Part shown: positions 26,061 through 34,053 of the stretch, in pieces | How positions within the stretch are numbered: position 1 is the stretch's first letter | Layout: each line of letters opens with the position of its first letter | Assembly: GCA_017743475.1 (NCBI GenBank) | Contig: JAGHYV010000019.1 | Location: forward strand, 1 to 61,406 | Origin: Roseiflexus sp. | GTDB taxonomy: Bacteria > Chloroflexota > Chloroflexia > Chloroflexales > Roseiflexaceae | Length of the DNA stretch: 61,406 nucleotides | Reading direction: 5' to 3' | Notes under the pieces: model-generated | What the model was told of the DNA's origin: nothing | What the model saw: only the letters and a program-made list of their open reading frames with translations | The model's database searches: none | Made by a program: the position numbers and the translations under genes

Positions 26061-26360
26061 CTATCCGGTCAATCCCATGGCCCACGCCACAATGCTCGAC
26101 GATTGGTTGGCAACCACAAGAAGAATGACGAAGACCGCCAGATCGATTCCGGCGCTGCGCAAGTCGCGCGGGGACGAAAAGATATGTTTTGCCATATCGA
26201 TCAGCAGGAAGAAACCGCCAGCAACGGCAATGATGTTCTTCAGCCAGTCGAAGAGCGCCTTGAACAGTCCATCGAATTTTGGCGGATTGGCAACGATCTG
26301 CCAGAGATCTGCCGGGAGATGGGGTCCAAGTGCGCCGATTGTGGTGATGATGGGTTCCAT
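26061..26360 (-). CDS. VirB2-like small pilin/membrane protein
   Basis: A 99-residue hydrophobic protein beginning MEPIITTIG after AAAGGAGCT. It has two transmembrane stretches ('IIAVAGGFFLLIDMA' and 'GIDLAVFVILLVVANQSSSIVAWAM') separated by a charged loop ('KHIFSSPRDLRSA'). Size, topology and position just before the VirB3/PrgI-like gene fit a VirB2/TrbC-type pilin or the small channel proteins of T4SS loci. No typical long cleaved signal sequence is visible, so a pilus role is unproven. Confidence 0.55.
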   Translation of the reverse strand: MEPIITTIGALGPHLPADLWQIVANPPKFDGLFKALFDWLKNIIAVAGGFFLLIDMAKHIFSSPRDLRSAGIDLAVFVILLVVANQSSSIVAWAMGLTG

Positions 26361-26423
26361 TGTGCCAGCTCCTTTCAGATGATGAGAAAACATTCACGAC
26401 GGCACAGGATGCCGGGTGGAAAG

Positions 26424-29258
26424 TCACCTTGATGTCGATCTGCCTGCCTTGCCGCCGCCATACTGTCCGCCATCAGCATCAGGTGACCAGTACTGCCCGA
26501 CTGACGGTTCGCCAGGACGTGGCTCACGGTAGAGCGAACCGGGGTAGTTCGGTGGCGGCAGCTGATAGGGCGCTCCTTCGGGTAAGCCCGCCGGGTTGTC
26601 TGGTGGCGCCAGCGGAAGAAATGCCAGCGGATCGACCATATCTGTCCAGCAGTTTGTTTCCGGCGGCGGCTGGAGATCCCGCAGCCATTCGGGCGTGCAG
26701 ATATTGATCATCGGGAAGCTGCCCGTGTAATCGCGCTGTCGCATCCCCAGGTGCAGGTGCGGTCCGGTAGTACGCCCCGTCAGCCCAACAAACCCCACCG
26801 GCGACTCCAGTTGATACAACCGATCGCCAAGACGCACTGGCGGACCACATCCTGGTAGTGTTTCGACGGGACGCGCAAACGAAGGAATACCTGCCACGCA
26901 ACGTTCGCGCATATCACCTTCCGGGTAGGTATCGCTGCCCGGCGGCAGCGCCTGGCAACCGACACTGCTCCAGTTGATCTGCGGAAATGCGGCTTGCAGA
27001 CGCTGTATATTCCAGACTTCCAGCATGGCGCTCGCCCAACTGATCCCATTCGGGCGGTATTCGTAGTGCCACCACTCTTGGGAATCAGCGCGATCCGGGA
27101 TACGGTTCCAGCCATGGCGCTCGAAGATCGCGGTCACATCGGTCAGGTTGAGATACAACCGCCACATGCGCCCTTCACGCACCCGCCTCCAGGGGAAGCC
27201 AGTGTCCACATCGATAGCTCGACCAGTCATATGCCACGACATCAGCGCAACCCCTGGCTTGTTCGAGCGAAACTCCGGCTGGCGCAGCGCATCGGCAAGC
27301 CGCGCGAGTGGATCGTGTCCGGTTGTGGCGATAATCTCGGCGCGCACTGCGGCAAAACTGCGCGCTGCATCTTCGGCGAGCATCATGTTTGTTGTTGTGC
27401 CAGCAGCATTCACAACACCGGGCAAGGGAACGAGCGCCTGCACCCGACACACTAGCGGCGAGTCTCCCGGTCCCCATCCGGGTCCTAGCGGAGGTCCGGC
27501 TACCAGTGTCACTTCCGGGAGAATAATCTCCGGTGGAAGGGGGAGCGCTGGGGGAACCGTTGGCATTACCGGCGCTGGGTAGGGTGCCGGTGTAGTGGTT
27601 GGCAGCTGAGTTGGCGGAGGCCAGGGTCCGGGTGTGACCGCGTATGGCTCAATGAGCAGATTCAGCATCGTTGTCCGTTGTTGCACTGGTGATGCAGCCA
27701 CGCTGCGAAGGGTCTGAATACTGTTCATTGCTGCACCCGGCAACGCTTCCACCACGAACTCAGTGAAGAGAACATACGGACCACCCCCTTCGCATCGGAC
27801 GGTGTGCGCTGTGGGAGTGCATCGCACGTCGCCGGAAACGTTGGTGATACCCAACACTATCAGGTTCGCGCCGACATCGACATCCACTGTCAGGGGCCAG
27901 TCGCTGCTTGTGGCAGACAGCGCGACCCGGCGACGTCCGCCCACCGGCAGACGAGGGGCGCCGACTGTGCTCATGCTGAGCGTGAGAAAGGAAGAGGTTT
28001 GTCGGGGTGGCGTCGCGGTAGGTGAAGGTACGTCAGGCAGGTGAAAGAACAGACCAGTCTGCATCTCACGTTCCAGGCTTCCCATGCCAGACGTGACCCG
28101 GTGACGATCATCATGCCGCGACGCAACCGGAATGTCCGCCAGTCGCCACACGCAGTACACGCCAGCGCCGTATGGTCGGCAGGGATCGCTGGTTCGCTGG
28201 TTGCCCTGGTGCGCTGCCAGGTCGTTCATGTCTGGCGCGCGTCCGCCTGCGATTGGGGTCTGCACCCCCGGCGTCGGGGTTGCGGTCGGCGGGGGTGGCG
28301 GCGGCACGAGATGCGCGCGGAAACGTAGCGCGACATCCCCAGCGCGGCGTTGACCACGCACACCGCTCAGCGGCGTTTGCCAGCGCAACGTGGCCCGTCC
28401 CTGCCTGTCCGCCGGGGGATCGTCGGCAGTCCAGCCGCGCCAGCCATTGCCGCGTTTCCCCCAGATCACACCTGTCTGGCAGGATGCCGGGCGGTCGTAG
28501 AGAAAGGTGATCGTCCCGCCGTCGCGTGTCGGCACGAAGACCGGCTTATCTCCCTGACACCAGATCGCAATCGACCCTTCGTCCACATCGGGAACCAGTT
28601 CGCCGCTGCCGATCGGCTGGTAGTCGGCATACTCGTCGTAGCGCCCATACTCATCGACGATCCGCCCCTGGAGTTGCACATACAAGCGGTATGGTTCCAG
28701 ATGAGCGTAGATCGTCTGATATGCGCCGCGACTGCTTTCAACGATGACAATCTGACCGCCGCCTTCCTTCGCCGGACGACGTGGCGCGTTCGGGTCCCAC
28801 CCGACATAGGTGACCATCCCATCGAACATCGCAGGGAGGATGCAGCGGTATCCAAACGGGCATGCGCCGGTCGGATTGATGATGTCAATGCCATCGTGGA
28901 ACTCCGGTTGACCGGTGATCGGATGACGACGCCAGCCGAAGCGACTGGAGATAGCCCAACCGCCTGCGCGGTAGGTTCCGTCGGGCAGCACGTCCGGCGG
29001 CACGGGCCAGGGCAGCGCGGTGTGCTGAAAGACGGCGCCGAGCGCGCCCACAATGATCAGGATCAGCCCGCCGATCAGGATGATCGTCAGCGCAACCAGC
29101 ATTGCAACGACTACGACCTTTCCGCCAGCGGCTGCGCCGGTTTTCATCAGCGCCGACCCGACTGCCCGCAGCGCGCGTTGCCCGGCAACGCGACCCGCGC
29201 TGATCGCTGCATCACGCACCGGTGATGGCGCCCGGCGATTGTCCGCATCGTCATTCAT
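26424..29258 (-). CDS. Cell-wall hydrolase: M23 peptidase split by an M15-like domain
   Basis: A 944-residue protein with one N-terminal transmembrane helix (about residues 48-75). The first half of an M23/LytM domain follows: 'SSRFGWRRHPITGQPEFHDGIDI' with metal ligands H121 and D125. Then comes ~550 residues including Pro/Thr linkers, a jelly-like beta region and an M15/VanY-type core with 'SWHMTGRAIDVD' (S674, H676, D683) and 'EWWHYE' (E728, H731). The second half of M23, 'VGLTGRTTGPHLHLGM', supplies H834 and H836. Both active sites look complete. T4SS loci usually carry a wall hydrolase (VirB1/CwlT type) to open peptidoglycan; this likely does that job. Its start overlaps the VirB6-like gene (ATGA). 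Confidence 0.8.
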   Translation of the reverse strand: MNDDADNRRAPSPVRDAAISAGRVAGQRALRAVGSALMKTGAAAGGKVVVVAMLVALTIILIGGLILIIVGALGAVFQHTALPWPVPPDVLPDGTYRAGGWAISSRFGWRRHPITGQPEFHDGIDIINPTGACPFGYRCILPAMFDGMVTYVGWDPNAPRRPAKEGGGQIVIVESSRGAYQTIYAHLEPYRLYVQLQGRIVDEYGRYDEYADYQPIGSGELVPDVDEGSIAIWCQGDKPVFVPTRDGGTITFLYDRPASCQTGVIWGKRGNGWRGWTADDPPADRQGRATLRWQTPLSGVRGQRRAGDVALRFRAHLVPPPPPPTATPTPGVQTPIAGGRAPDMNDLAAHQGNQRTSDPCRPYGAGVYCVWRLADIPVASRHDDRHRVTSGMGSLEREMQTGLFFHLPDVPSPTATPPRQTSSFLTLSMSTVGAPRLPVGGRRRVALSATSSDWPLTVDVDVGANLIVLGITNVSGDVRCTPTAHTVRCEGGGPYVLFTEFVVEALPGAAMNSIQTLRSVAASPVQQRTTMLNLLIEPYAVTPGPWPPPTQLPTTTPAPYPAPVMPTVPPALPLPPEIILPEVTLVAGPPLGPGWGPGDSPLVCRVQALVPLPGVVNAAGTTTNMMLAEDAARSFAAVRAEIIATTGHDPLARLADALRQPEFRSNKPGVALMSWHMTGRAIDVDTGFPWRRVREGRMWRLYLNLTDVTAIFERHGWNRIPDRADSQEWWHYEYRPNGISWASAMLEVWNIQRLQAAFPQINWSSVGCQALPPGSDTYPEGDMRERCVAGIPSFARPVETLPGCGPPVRLGDRLYQLESPVGFVGLTGRTTGPHLHLGMRQRDYTGSFPMINICTPEWLRDLQPPPETNCWTDMVDPLAFLPLAPPDNPAGLPEGAPYQLPPPNYPGSLYREPRPGEPSVGQYWSPDADGGQYGGGKAGRSTSR

Positions 29259-31450
29259 GGGTTGCGCTCCTTTTCGTCAGAAGCAAGCACTGACGGCATG
29301 ACCGGGGAGCGTGACAGAGACCGCAGACTCCTTGCAGGAACGCGACGTTCTGTCACGACGGCGGGACGACGTAGCGGCGACGATAGTTTTTCCATGCTCC
29401 AGGGTTCGCGTGTGCGGGGTGGTGTGGCAAGACCTTCGGCTGCCAGTCGTTGTCGCATCAGTGCGGCCGCGTGTGCGCGGGTCGCTGCGGCGACAGTCAT
29501 TCCTTTCGCGGGGGTCAACGCAGCCACCCGCGCCTGCCGCTCCTGGATGCGCGCCATGATCACTGCGCGCTGATCGGGCGGAGCAGCGAGGAGGTCGCGC
29601 TCATCGCGTTGCAGCGCCGCCATTGTCTCTTCACGCTCGATACGATGCTCAGCCTGCGCTTCGAGCAGCGCGGCGCGGGCAATGTCGCGGCGGCGACGCT
29701 GCTGATCGGCGCTCCACGGCGACGGGCGCGGGCGAAGGCGACCATCTGCGAATGCTTCTTGAAGCCCGGCTCTTCGTTCAAGCTCGGCAGCGCTCCGCGT
29801 TTTCGCCAGACGCTCATCGCCGGGTGTTCTAAACCCGATGCCGCGCCGGATTTCATCAGCCTGAACCCGCATACCATGCGCGTGAATCGCTGCCATCTTT
29901 CGCCGCGCTTCGTCAGGTCGCTCCCCGGCAATTGCCCGGACTCTTAGGCGGTCGTACTCACGTCGGGTGCGACTGTCGGCGACGGGCATGCGGAAGGGAA
30001 CCCGACCATCGAGGGGGCGGGGTGCAGCGGCTGAGCGCCCGTTCCCATCAGGCTTCAAAACTTCGCGCGCTGTTCGCTCGAACGCGCCATCGACCCCGCG
30101 TCGCGCTAGGAAGTTGCCGCTGGCGGAAGCAACCCTCTCTGCCGCTCCGGTTGCTCCTGTGACAACAGCGTTCCTGCTGTGCCGCCACATGAACCCTTGA
30201 ATCCGCGACACCAGCGGCGTGCCATGCGTGACCGACTGCGCCATGCCGGTCAACCGTTCAGAGCCGAGCACCGTCACCAGCAACGTTAGCAAACCAAGCA
30301 CATAACCGGTGAACACCTGGTCTGATCCGCCGCGCAGCGGTGTTATCATTCCCACGGCGACGATCATCGTCGCTGCCAGCGCAATCTGCTCGATCAGCAG
30401 ATCGAAGAGACGACCAAGCCATCCATAGAACCGTGGCGCCGTCGAGCGGTCCATCAGCAACGCGCCTGCCAGCGGCGCGAGTCCGACCAGCACCATGATG
30501 CGGACAACCCGAAAGGCGTTTTTGATGATCAACCATGCCATCGCCACCCAGAAGAGGGCATAGATCAGCGCCGCACCTGCGTTCAACTCGTGCCCGATCG
30601 GCGTTGGCATTTCGAAGGAGGCTCTCGTCAGCAACTCGTCGCTGATAGCATTGAAGAGATCGATCACCAGTTGAAGCGTCGCCTGGGTCGAGTTGATGAA
30701 CAATGAAACACCCAGGAACGTCAGCACCAACCCCTTCCCTTCGGTGACGAAGCTCTGCTGCCCTTCTGCCAGCAATCGGCTCATCCGCACTACAAAAAGG
30801 AGCGTGACCAGCAACTGCGCAACGGCGCGCATCACGCTCCAGATCGCCTGCATGCCTGGATGATTGTAGGTGAGCGAGGAAGGCGTGCAGAAGACGAAGT
30901 TGGTTGCAGCGTTGTCGCGACAACTCGATGGAATGATCGTCCATGATTGAACATTCTCACCCGCCTTGATCAGAGCGGCTGCTACACGCTGGATCGTCTC
31001 GCCAAAGGTAAGAATCACCCCGGCAAAGACGCCCATGCCAGCGTCGAGCACCCACATGCCCGGATTGAGTGAGCGCGAAAACCAGGACGAAGGCTCGGAC
31101 GAAGAAACCATGTCGTACCGATTCCGTGGCTGCACTGCGGTTGGCGGCGCCAGCGGGTGCACATCCTGCCAAAGTGACGCATCGGCGCTGATCTGGGCGG
31201 TCGATCCTTCCGGCAGCGGCGGATCGCCGCGGGTGCCGGGCGCATCGGCATAAGCCGGGAGAGGGAGACACAGCGCGAGCGCCAGGAACACCATCCACAC
31301 GCACAGGCCGTATCGCCAAACCTGCCGTGGAGTGCGCGCCAGACGTGCGCGGTCAGAAAGATGGCGCGTCTGAGCGTGGAGTGTGCCTGATGTCGAGCTA
31401 TGAGGAACAGATTGCGCCGTGGTATCTGCACTATTGTTCTGCGATGTCAT
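29255..31450 (-). CDS. VirB6/TrbL-like polytopic membrane protein
   Basis: A 731-residue protein. After a probable signal segment ('YGLCVWMVFLALALCLPLPAYA'), the central ~300 residues contain about six transmembrane helices: 'MWVLDAGMGVFAGVILTFG', 'VMRAVAQLLVTLLFVV', 'GLVLTFLGVSLFINS', 'AALIYALFWVAMAWLII', 'IMVLVGLAPLAGALL', 'LLIEQIALAATMIVAVGM' and 'FTGYVLGLLTLLVTVLG'. The order and the 'VLVGLAPLAGALL' loop resemble VirB6/TrbL/TraG-N channel proteins. The C-terminal ~270 residues are charged and probably cytoplasmic, rich in Arg and Ala. GGGAG precedes the ATG at 31450. It is separated by 100 bp from the VirB8-like gene, the largest gap in the cluster. Confidence 0.75.
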   Translation of the reverse strand: MTSQNNSADTTAQSVPHSSTSGTLHAQTRHLSDRARLARTPRQVWRYGLCVWMVFLALALCLPLPAYADAPGTRGDPPLPEGSTAQISADASLWQDVHPLAPPTAVQPRNRYDMVSSSEPSSWFSRSLNPGMWVLDAGMGVFAGVILTFGETIQRVAAALIKAGENVQSWTIIPSSCRDNAATNFVFCTPSSLTYNHPGMQAIWSVMRAVAQLLVTLLFVVRMSRLLAEGQQSFVTEGKGLVLTFLGVSLFINSTQATLQLVIDLFNAISDELLTRASFEMPTPIGHELNAGAALIYALFWVAMAWLIIKNAFRVVRIMVLVGLAPLAGALLMDRSTAPRFYGWLGRLFDLLIEQIALAATMIVAVGMITPLRGGSDQVFTGYVLGLLTLLVTVLGSERLTGMAQSVTHGTPLVSRIQGFMWRHSRNAVVTGATGAAERVASASGNFLARRGVDGAFERTAREVLKPDGNGRSAAAPRPLDGRVPFRMPVADSRTRREYDRLRVRAIAGERPDEARRKMAAIHAHGMRVQADEIRRGIGFRTPGDERLAKTRSAAELERRAGLQEAFADGRLRPRPSPWSADQQRRRRDIARAALLEAQAEHRIEREETMAALQRDERDLLAAPPDQRAVIMARIQERQARVAALTPAKGMTVAAATRAHAAALMRQRLAAEGLATPPRTREPWSMEKLSSPLRRPAVVTERRVPARSLRSLSRSPVMPSVLASDEKERNP

Positions 31451-31550
31451 TGGCAGCGCTCCCCTACATATGATGTCCGGGTTACGGTCATCTACGCGGG
31501 TCATGCGCCTGCCCGCAGGTGCAGATCAGTTCCCCGGTCTCCTGAACTTT

Positions 31551-32261
31551 TTACCGGATAAGCATTGTTGTTGCTATATCAACAATCCGCCACCCATCGT
31601 CGTCCTGACGCAGCACATACCGGTTGCGTGTCAGGATGCCGCGTCTGCTGCTGACGATACGTTCGCCAATAGTGATGATCACGTCCCACTGCTCCTGAGT
31701 ATCGACCCACGCGCCTTCAGGTGTGGTGTCGCTCGCCAGAACCCCCCAGCGCACCAGCGTCGCCTGGTGGCGTTCACCGGTCTCCGCGCGCCGTGCATAC
31801 TCCTGAATCACTGCCTGCCACGCAGGTCCATCGGGCGTCAGGTAAGGACTAAGCACGTCCGCCCTGCCCTGCATCGCTGCCAGCACACTCGCCTGGTTGT
31901 ACGCCGCCAGAAAGCGAACCATATCATCTGGCACAGGCGGGAGCGGGTGCACCGGAGATAATTGCGTATAAGCGCTCTGAATTATGGATAATGAGTCTCG
32001 ATATTCCGTATCCCGGATCACATCCCCGAACCGGATGAGAGACCAGATGGCGATCACAATGCCACACACACTGGCAACACCCATAAGCGCGCGAGGGTAG
32101 CGCATCATCCCTGTCAGTAACTGGTCGAGCGGCTGCCAGGCGAGGATGATGGATACCAGGCGGTCACTCAGCGGCGGACTGACGGTATCGTTCCAGCGTC
32201 GAGCGGCACGCTGCGGCGGTGAATAACGATGTCGAGAACGCGGGCGGCGAAAGGGTTTCAT
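31551..32261 (-). CDS. VirB8/TcpC-like NTF2-fold membrane protein
   Basis: A 236-residue bitopic protein. A basic N-terminal cytoplasmic tail precedes one transmembrane helix ('ALMGVASVCGIVIAIWSLI'). The C-terminal ~140 residues end in 'WDVIITIGERIVSSRRG...RNRYVLRQDDDGWRIVDIATTML', a strand pattern typical of NTF2/SnoaL-fold domains such as VirB8 and TcpC, with the 'L...DGWRI' closing hairpin. In conjugation machines VirB8 is an assembly factor in the periplasm. It starts at 32261, 13 bp after tadC ends. Fold-level assignment only. Confidence 0.6.
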   Translation of the reverse strand: MKPFRRPRSRHRYSPPQRAARRWNDTVSPPLSDRLVSIILAWQPLDQLLTGMMRYPRALMGVASVCGIVIAIWSLIRFGDVIRDTEYRDSLSIIQSAYTQLSPVHPLPPVPDDMVRFLAAYNQASVLAAMQGRADVLSPYLTPDGPAWQAVIQEYARRAETGERHQATLVRWGVLASDTTPEGAWVDTQEQWDVIITIGERIVSSRRGILTRNRYVLRQDDDGWRIVDIATTMLIR

Positions 32262-32274
32262 TGCTGGTCTCTTT

Positions 32275-33066
32275 TCAGAAACGTTCCATAACACCGCTGC
32301 CCATCACAATCACAAAAATGATCTGCACCAGCACACTGACGACCGCAAGCGCCGCAAGCGCGAGCAGGTACAGTTTGCGTCGCTCAATCGTGCGGCGAAA
32401 CTCATCGTGGAGCACCTGATTGAGCGTCGTCTCCTGCGCCAGCAATGCCGCCTGCGGATCGGACCCCTCCGCTTCAGCCTGCGCCAGCGCCTCGGTGACA
32501 TCGATCAACTCCTGGCACCCACGGTCGCGCGCAATGCGTCGCAACGCATCGAACGGCAAGATGCCACGATCGTGCACCAGATTCAGGGCATCGGCAACCA
32601 CACGCTGCATCGAGGCATAACGGTCATCCGGTCGCATCAGGTAGCGTTCGAGCAGAACCGGCGGTGCATCGTACCCGGCAAGTGCCACGCGCACATACGC
32701 AACAAAGGAAGGGGTCAACTGTCGCAATCGTTTCTGCTCCCGTTGTCTGTTTGTCACCGGCTTGCGCGGAATGACAATCCCAACATAGAGGTAGATGCCG
32801 AGCGCGGCGGTTGCGAGCAGCAAACGCGGCATGCCATCAACTCCAGCAGAAGCGATGAGAAGCACAGGAACCGCTGCCAGCGGCAGCGCCGCAAGGTGCC
32901 CCAGCACGAACCGACCGGTCATTCCCCAGCGCGACGGAAGGGTGCGCAATCCACTCGCCAGTGCGCGGGCATGATCGATCTGCATCATCCCGATAGCAGC
33001 GATCAGAACCCCCGCAATGCCGATAAACACTGTCCAGACCCCTGGTAGGATGAAGATGTCGCTCAT
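32275..33066 (-). CDS. tadC: TadC-like type II/IV pilus membrane protein
   Basis: A 263-residue GspF/TadC-family membrane protein with hydrophobic helices near residues 8-25, 55-75, 80-100 and 238-258. The conserved domain has 'KRLRQLTPSFVAYVRVALAGYDAPPVLLER' and 'ARDRGCQELIDVTEALAQAEAEGSDPQAAL'. TadB and TadC form the inner-membrane platform on which the ATPase acts. It lies 22 bp after tadB. Order tadA-tadB-tadC is the canonical one. Confidence 0.8.
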   Translation of the reverse strand: MSDIFILPGVWTVFIGIAGVLIAAIGMMQIDHARALASGLRTLPSRWGMTGRFVLGHLAALPLAAVPVLLIASAGVDGMPRLLLATAALGIYLYVGIVIPRKPVTNRQREQKRLRQLTPSFVAYVRVALAGYDAPPVLLERYLMRPDDRYASMQRVVADALNLVHDRGILPFDALRRIARDRGCQELIDVTEALAQAEAEGSDPQAALLAQETTLNQVLHDEFRRTIERRKLYLLALAALAVVSVLVQIIFVIVMGSGVMERF

Positions 33067-33088
33067 TGGTTACCTCGTTCTGTTTGCT

Positions 33089-34039
33089 TCAGTACGTCAC
33101 GTCTTCGGCGTGTCCGAGCAGATAACCGCCGATCAGCGGCATACAGACGACCAGTGCCAGCACTGTGCCTACGATCAAGCCCAGTTCGCTGCGGTATGCT
33201 GTCAGAAACCGTTCGTTCTGGACGACGAACAGGTAGAGGGTGATGCCGACATTGATCAGGAACAGGGCGATGCCGGTGTTACGCATTTGGGAGAGTTCCG
33301 TTGTCAGCATACTGGCGCGGCGATCAGACGCCTGCATCGCCTCGTATGCAGCACGAATCCGCTGCACCAGCGCAGCGTGCGGTTGCTCAATGGCGATTTC
33401 CAGATGGCCGAGAAACGTGGCATGGCGACGCGATGGTGTCTGAGCGCGCAACGCAGCGCACACGGTCGCTGCTGTGGCAAGGAATCCGTTGGCGATCGGT
33501 TGCCCCAATCGCTCCAGAAACCATGACCACTCAGCTTTGAGCGGCGACGCGGGCATATCGGCGATGACCTTCTCGATCGCAGGTTGCAGACCACTGCCGG
33601 CGCGCACCTGCACTTCCAACCGTCCGACGAATGCTGGCAGCGCCGCGTCAATACGGGCGACATAGCGTTGTTCTTCAAGCCAGAGCAATGCCCAGACGAT
33701 CATTGCAGTCGCCGGTCCTGCCAGCACAACGGCGACGAGCAACGGTCCCACCTGGCTCAGGATTACCAGGATGACCAGTGCTGCAATCACACAAACGGCA
33801 AGCAGACGCGACGCGGCAATAACCGGCGGGCGCCAGCGCAGCGCCGGATCGACGATATCTTCGCCGGAAGGAGCGAATCGTCGCGCAAGCCAGGCATCGA
33901 GCGCCGATCCCAGTCGGCTCTGCATCAGGAACGTCACAATCAGGATTGCGGCAATCGTCGCTGCCAGCGGCGTCAGGTCCGCCAGCCATGCAGTTTCGGG
34001 ATGGGTCGTGTGCGGCGTGATGATCGACGTCGGATCCAT
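33089..34039 (-). CDS. tadB: TadB-like pilus platform membrane protein
   Basis: A 316-residue TadB/GspF-type protein with helices near residues 15-32, 65-105 and two at the C-terminus. The GspF-like core reads 'ALPAFVGRLEVQVRAGSGLQPAIEKVIADMP'. The ATG at 34039 follows AAAGGA at proper spacing; the ATG at 34057 overlaps the cpaF stop (ATGA) but reads through the same binding site. Coupled translation with cpaF is likely either way. It works with TadC as the membrane base of a Tad pilus. Confidence 0.8.
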   Translation of the reverse strand: MDPTSIITPHTTHPETAWLADLTPLAATIAAILIVTFLMQSRLGSALDAWLARRFAPSGEDIVDPALRWRPPVIAASRLLAVCVIAALVILVILSQVGPLLVAVVLAGPATAMIVWALLWLEEQRYVARIDAALPAFVGRLEVQVRAGSGLQPAIEKVIADMPASPLKAEWSWFLERLGQPIANGFLATAATVCAALRAQTPSRRHATFLGHLEIAIEQPHAALVQRIRAAYEAMQASDRRASMLTTELSQMRNTGIALFLINVGITLYLFVVQNERFLTAYRSELGLIVGTVLALVVCMPLIGGYLLGHAEDVTY

Positions 34040-34053
34040 AGGATAAGTTCCTT

